Part shown: piece by piece, positions 47,359 to 49,287 of the stretch
Position numbering within the stretch: position 1 is the first letter of the stretch
Layout: every line of letters begins with the position of its first letter
DNA from: Stutzerimonas stutzeri
Lineage (GTDB): Bacteria > Pseudomonadota > Gammaproteobacteria > Pseudomonadales > Pseudomonadaceae
Reading direction: 5' to 3'
DNA length: 49,287 nucleotides
Assembly (NCBI RefSeq): GCF_000952685.1
Contig: NZ_JYHV01000012.1
Location: 1-49,287 of the forward strand
Made by a program: the position numbers and the translations under genes
The notes under the pieces: generated by a model
The model's database searches: none
What the model was told of the DNA's origin: nothing
Seen by the model: the letters and a program-made list of their open reading frames with translations, nothing else

Positions 47359-48594
47359 ATGGCTTTGATCGTACAGAAGTTTGGAGGTACTTCGGTGGGC
47401 TCCGTCGAGCGCATCGAACAAGTGGCGGCGAAGGTCAAGAAGTTCCGTGACAATGGCGACGACATCGTCGTGGTGGTTTCCGCCATGAGTGGTGAAACCA
47501 ACCGCCTGATCGATCTGGCCAAACAGATCAGCGAGCAGCCCGTTGCTCGTGAATTGGACGTCATGGTCTCGACGGGCGAGCAGGTCACCATCGCCCTGTT
47601 GGCGATGGCGCTGATCAAGATCGGCGTGCCGGCGGTGTCTTATACCGGCGGTCAGGTGCGTATCCTCACTGACAGCGCCCATACGAAAGCGCGAATTCTC
47701 CAGATCGATTCGCAGCAGATTCACAAGGAGCTCAAGGCGGGCCGTGTCGTCGTGGTCGCCGGTTTTCAGGGCGTTGACGAGGCGGGCAACATCACCACGC
47801 TTGGTCGTGGTGGGTCGGATACCACCGGTGTGGCCCTGGCCGCTGCGCTGAAGGCGGACGAATGCCAGATCTATACCGACGTCGACGGGGTCTACACGAC
47901 CGATCCTCGCGTCGTAGCCAAGGCTCAGCGTCTCGACAAGATCACCTTCGAAGAGATGCTCGAGATGGCGAGCCTCGGTTCAAAGGTGCTGCAGATTCGT
48001 GCCGTCGAGTTCGCCGGCAAATACAGCGTGCCGTTGCGTGTGTTGCACAGCTTTCAGGAGGGTCCAGGAACCCTCATTACCCTTGATGAAGAGGAATCCA
48101 TGGAACAGCCCATCATTTCCGGCATCGCTTTCAATCGTGACGAAGCCAAGCTGACCATTCGTGGCGTACCGGATACCCCCGGGGTAGCCTTCAAGATTCT
48201 CGGCCCGATCAGCGCGGCGAACGTCGAAGTCGATATGATCGTGCAGAACGTCGCGCACGATAACACCACGGATTTCACCTTCACCGTCCACCGGAACGAC
48301 TACCATAACGCGTTGCAAGTCCTTGAAGGCATTGCGCGGGATATGGGTGCACGGGAAGTTATCGGCGATGTGGATATCGCCAAGGTGTCGATAGTCGGCG
48401 TTGGCATGCGTTCGCACGCGGGCGTGGCGAGCCGGATGTTCGAGGCGCTGGCGAAGGAAAACATCAACATCCAGATGATCTCCACCTCTGAAATCAAGGT
48501 GTCGGTGGTAATCGAGGAAAAATATCTGGAGCTGGCGGTGCGGGCCCTACATACCGCGTTTGAACTGGATGCTCCCGCCGGGAAAGGGGAGTGA
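47359..48594 (+). CDS. lysC: Aspartate kinase (alpha form)
   Basis: A 411-residue aspartokinase: KFGGTSVGS at 7-15, then GRGGSDTTGVALAAAL in the kinase domain, and two ACT domains in the last 160 residues for feedback by lysine and threonine. It makes aspartyl phosphate for Lys, Met, Thr and diaminopimelate. Start MALIVQKFGG at 47359 is the conserved one, although the Shine-Dalgarno is weak; an ATG seven codons upstream exists. An internal start within the gene is described separately. Confidence 0.97.
   Translation: MALIVQKFGGTSVGSVERIEQVAAKVKKFRDNGDDIVVVVSAMSGETNRLIDLAKQISEQPVARELDVMVSTGEQVTIALLAMALIKIGVPAVSYTGGQVRILTDSAHTKARILQIDSQQIHKELKAGRVVVVAGFQGVDEAGNITTLGRGGSDTTGVALAAALKADECQIYTDVDGVYTTDPRVVAKAQRLDKITFEEMLEMASLGSKVLQIRAVEFAGKYSVPLRVLHSFQEGPGTLITLDEEESMEQPIISGIAFNRDEAKLTIRGVPDTPGVAFKILGPISAANVEVDMIVQNVAHDNTTDFTFTVHRNDYHNALQVLEGIARDMGAREVIGDVDIAKVSIVGVGMRSHAGVASRMFEALAKENINIQMISTSEIKVSVVIEEKYLELAVRALHTAFELDAPAGKGE
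48100..48594 (+). CDS. lysC: Aspartate kinase beta subunit from internal start
   Basis: In frame inside lysC, ATG 48100 is preceded by GAGGAATCC, a good Shine-Dalgarno, and would give a 164-residue protein (MEQPIISGIAFNRDEAKL) holding only the two ACT domains. Aspartokinases of several bacteria, including Bacillus and Corynebacterium, are alpha2beta2 with the beta chain made this way. The sequence supports the same here, but translation is not shown. Confidence 0.6.
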   Translation: MEQPIISGIAFNRDEAKLTIRGVPDTPGVAFKILGPISAANVEVDMIVQNVAHDNTTDFTFTVHRNDYHNALQVLEGIARDMGAREVIGDVDIAKVSIVGVGMRSHAGVASRMFEALAKENINIQMISTSEIKVSVVIEEKYLELAVRALHTAFELDAPAGKGE

Positions 48595-48776
48595 TTGGCA
48601 GAATTGCGACTAATTCGCGCCTTCCGTCGAATTAGATGGGGCAAAAAGGAACTTTAGAGTCGCCCCTACTGGTCAATAGCTGGTGAAAGGCTCTAGGGTC
48701 GATGTTTCACGGAACATTATCCGTTTTTATCTTTGCAGACTGTTTACTGAATTGAATCCGTTTTAAGGAGAAAGGA

Positions 48777-48962
48777 ATGCTGATTCTGACTCGCCGGGTC
48801 GGAGAGACCCTGATGGTGGGTGACGATGTGACTGTCACTGTGCTGGGTGTCAAAGGAAATCAAGTGCGCATTGGAGTGAATGCACCCAAAGAGGTAGCGG
48901 TGCATCGCGAGGAGATTTATCAACGGATCCAGAAAGAAAAAGATCAAGAACCAAGCCATTAA
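48777..48962 (+). CDS. csrA: RsmA/CsrA, RNA-binding post-transcriptional regulator
   Basis: A 61-residue CsrA-family protein (called RsmA in pseudomonads): [34 protein letters not shown] and [12 protein letters not shown], in conserved blocks, with the Leu4 and Arg44 RNA-contact positions present. The dimer binds GGA motifs near start codons and controls secondary metabolism, motility and biofilm. AAGGAGAAAGGA precedes the ATG. The 182 bases before it are AT-rich toward the gene and likely hold its promoters, but I could not fix one. Confidence 0.97.
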   Translation: MLILTRRVGETLMVGDDVTVTVLGVKGNQVRIGVNAPKEVAVHREEIYQRIQKEKDQEPSH

Positions 48963-48981
48963 TATTTATGTGATTTTTGGC

Positions 48982-49010
48982 TTTGCAAGCGGGGCGAAGA
49001 TGGGTATCAT
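48982..49010 (+). promoter_or_regulatory. Promoter of tRNA-Ser
   Basis: TTTGCA (48982-48987), 17 bases, TATCAT (49005-49010), then a GC-rich start region GCGCCCC as is common for stringently controlled stable RNA genes. The tRNA starts 15 bases later. Confidence 0.6.
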
Positions 49011-49024
49011 GCGCCCCGTGTTGC

Positions 49025-49118
<94 letters not shown>

Positions 49119-49184
49119 TGCATAATGGGTTTTTGAGTCGGTTTTAGCGTTGGGATTTGATGGGAAATCATTGAATCAAAGAGC

Positions 49185-49212
49185 TTGACCAACACATCTA
49201 CAAACTTATAAT
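49185..49212 (+). promoter_or_regulatory. Promoter of tRNA-Arg
   Basis: TTGACC (49185-49190), 16 bases, then a perfect TATAAT (49207-49212), followed by GCGCACCC. The tRNA begins at 49226, 14 bases after the -10 box. Confidence 0.75.
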
Positions 49213-49225
49213 GCGCACCCTCAGT

Positions 49226-49287
49226 GCACTCATAGCTCAGCTGGATAGAGTACTCGGCTACGAACCGAGCGGTCGGAGGTTCGAATC
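49226..49287 (+). tRNA. tRNA-Arg (anticodon ACG), 5' part
   Basis: GCACTCA acceptor strand, D-arm AGCTCAGCTGGATAGAGT, anticodon stem CTCGG/CCGAG with loop CTACGAA (anticodon ACG, read as ICG after deamination), and the T-arm start GGAGGTTCGAATC. The 3' end lies beyond the window. Confidence 0.93.

Noticed and set aside
48660..48776. AlgU-type promoter before csrA (GAAC near 48712)
   Set aside because: No TCTGA-like -10 at 16-17 bases; the match is too poor to annotate.

Overview
The window reads as a high-GC gammaproteobacterial chromosome of the Pseudomonas/Stutzerimonas (P. stutzeri-like) type. The basis is the protein character (TtcA, RNase D, YcgL/YcgN, LysC of 411 residues, RsmA), the lysC-rsmA-tRNA-Ser-tRNA-Arg order, a periplasmic nitrate reductase locus and an aerobic-type cobalamin operon. 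This assignment is by recognition only; no database was searched. No transposase, integrase, phage gene or CRISPR array is visible.

Layout. 1-5.2 kb: the 3' part of tRNA-Glu, a 4HBT thioesterase, two small proteins, dinB, a 450-base gene-free stretch with terminator-like hairpins, a META lipoprotein with a zinc-ribbon partner, and a dienelactone hydrolase-like protein. 5.2-9.4 kb (minus): napEDABC, headed by an ANR/FNR-type site and a matching -10 element. 9.5-13.5 kb: an MFS exporter, a SprT-like protein, two tandem Yip1-family membrane proteins and a protein with a C-terminal J domain. 13.6-16.0 kb: ttcA, then two tiny aromatic-rich ORFs around a strong intrinsic terminator, then a class I DAHP synthase; this looks like an undescribed attenuation leader. 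16.1-21.7 kb: a Tag-family glycosylase, a sirtuin, two tandem NlpC/P60 lipoproteins, a frameshifted HNH gene, an NhaD-type antiporter and a metallophosphoesterase.

21.8-33.6 kb (plus): a cobalamin riboswitch, an anti-SD/SD pair, then btuB, a btuM-like solitary transporter, cobO, cobB, bluB, cbiB, cobD, cobQ, cobU, cobT, cobC and cobS, mostly joined by short overlaps. Together they cover B12 uptake, adenosylation, side-chain amidation, lower-ligand synthesis and nucleotide-loop assembly. The corrin-ring genes and the cobaltochelatase are not in the window. 33.6-37 kb (minus): modE-modA-modB-modC with a ModE palindrome upstream. Molybdate uptake serves the molybdenum enzyme NapA encoded at the other side of the window.

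37-49.3 kb: a periplasmic glutathione peroxidase, a FadL-type porin, a sulfurtransferase, rnd-ycgL, ycgN, an HExxH membrane-associated or exported peptidase, threonine aldolase, alaS, lysC (with a well-placed internal start for a beta subunit), rsmA/csrA, tRNA-Ser(GCT) and a partial tRNA-Arg(ACG).

The best candidates for something new are the aromatic leader peptides before the DAHP synthase, the translational control elements before btuB, the BtuM-like protein, and the unexplained transcript-like interval after dinB.
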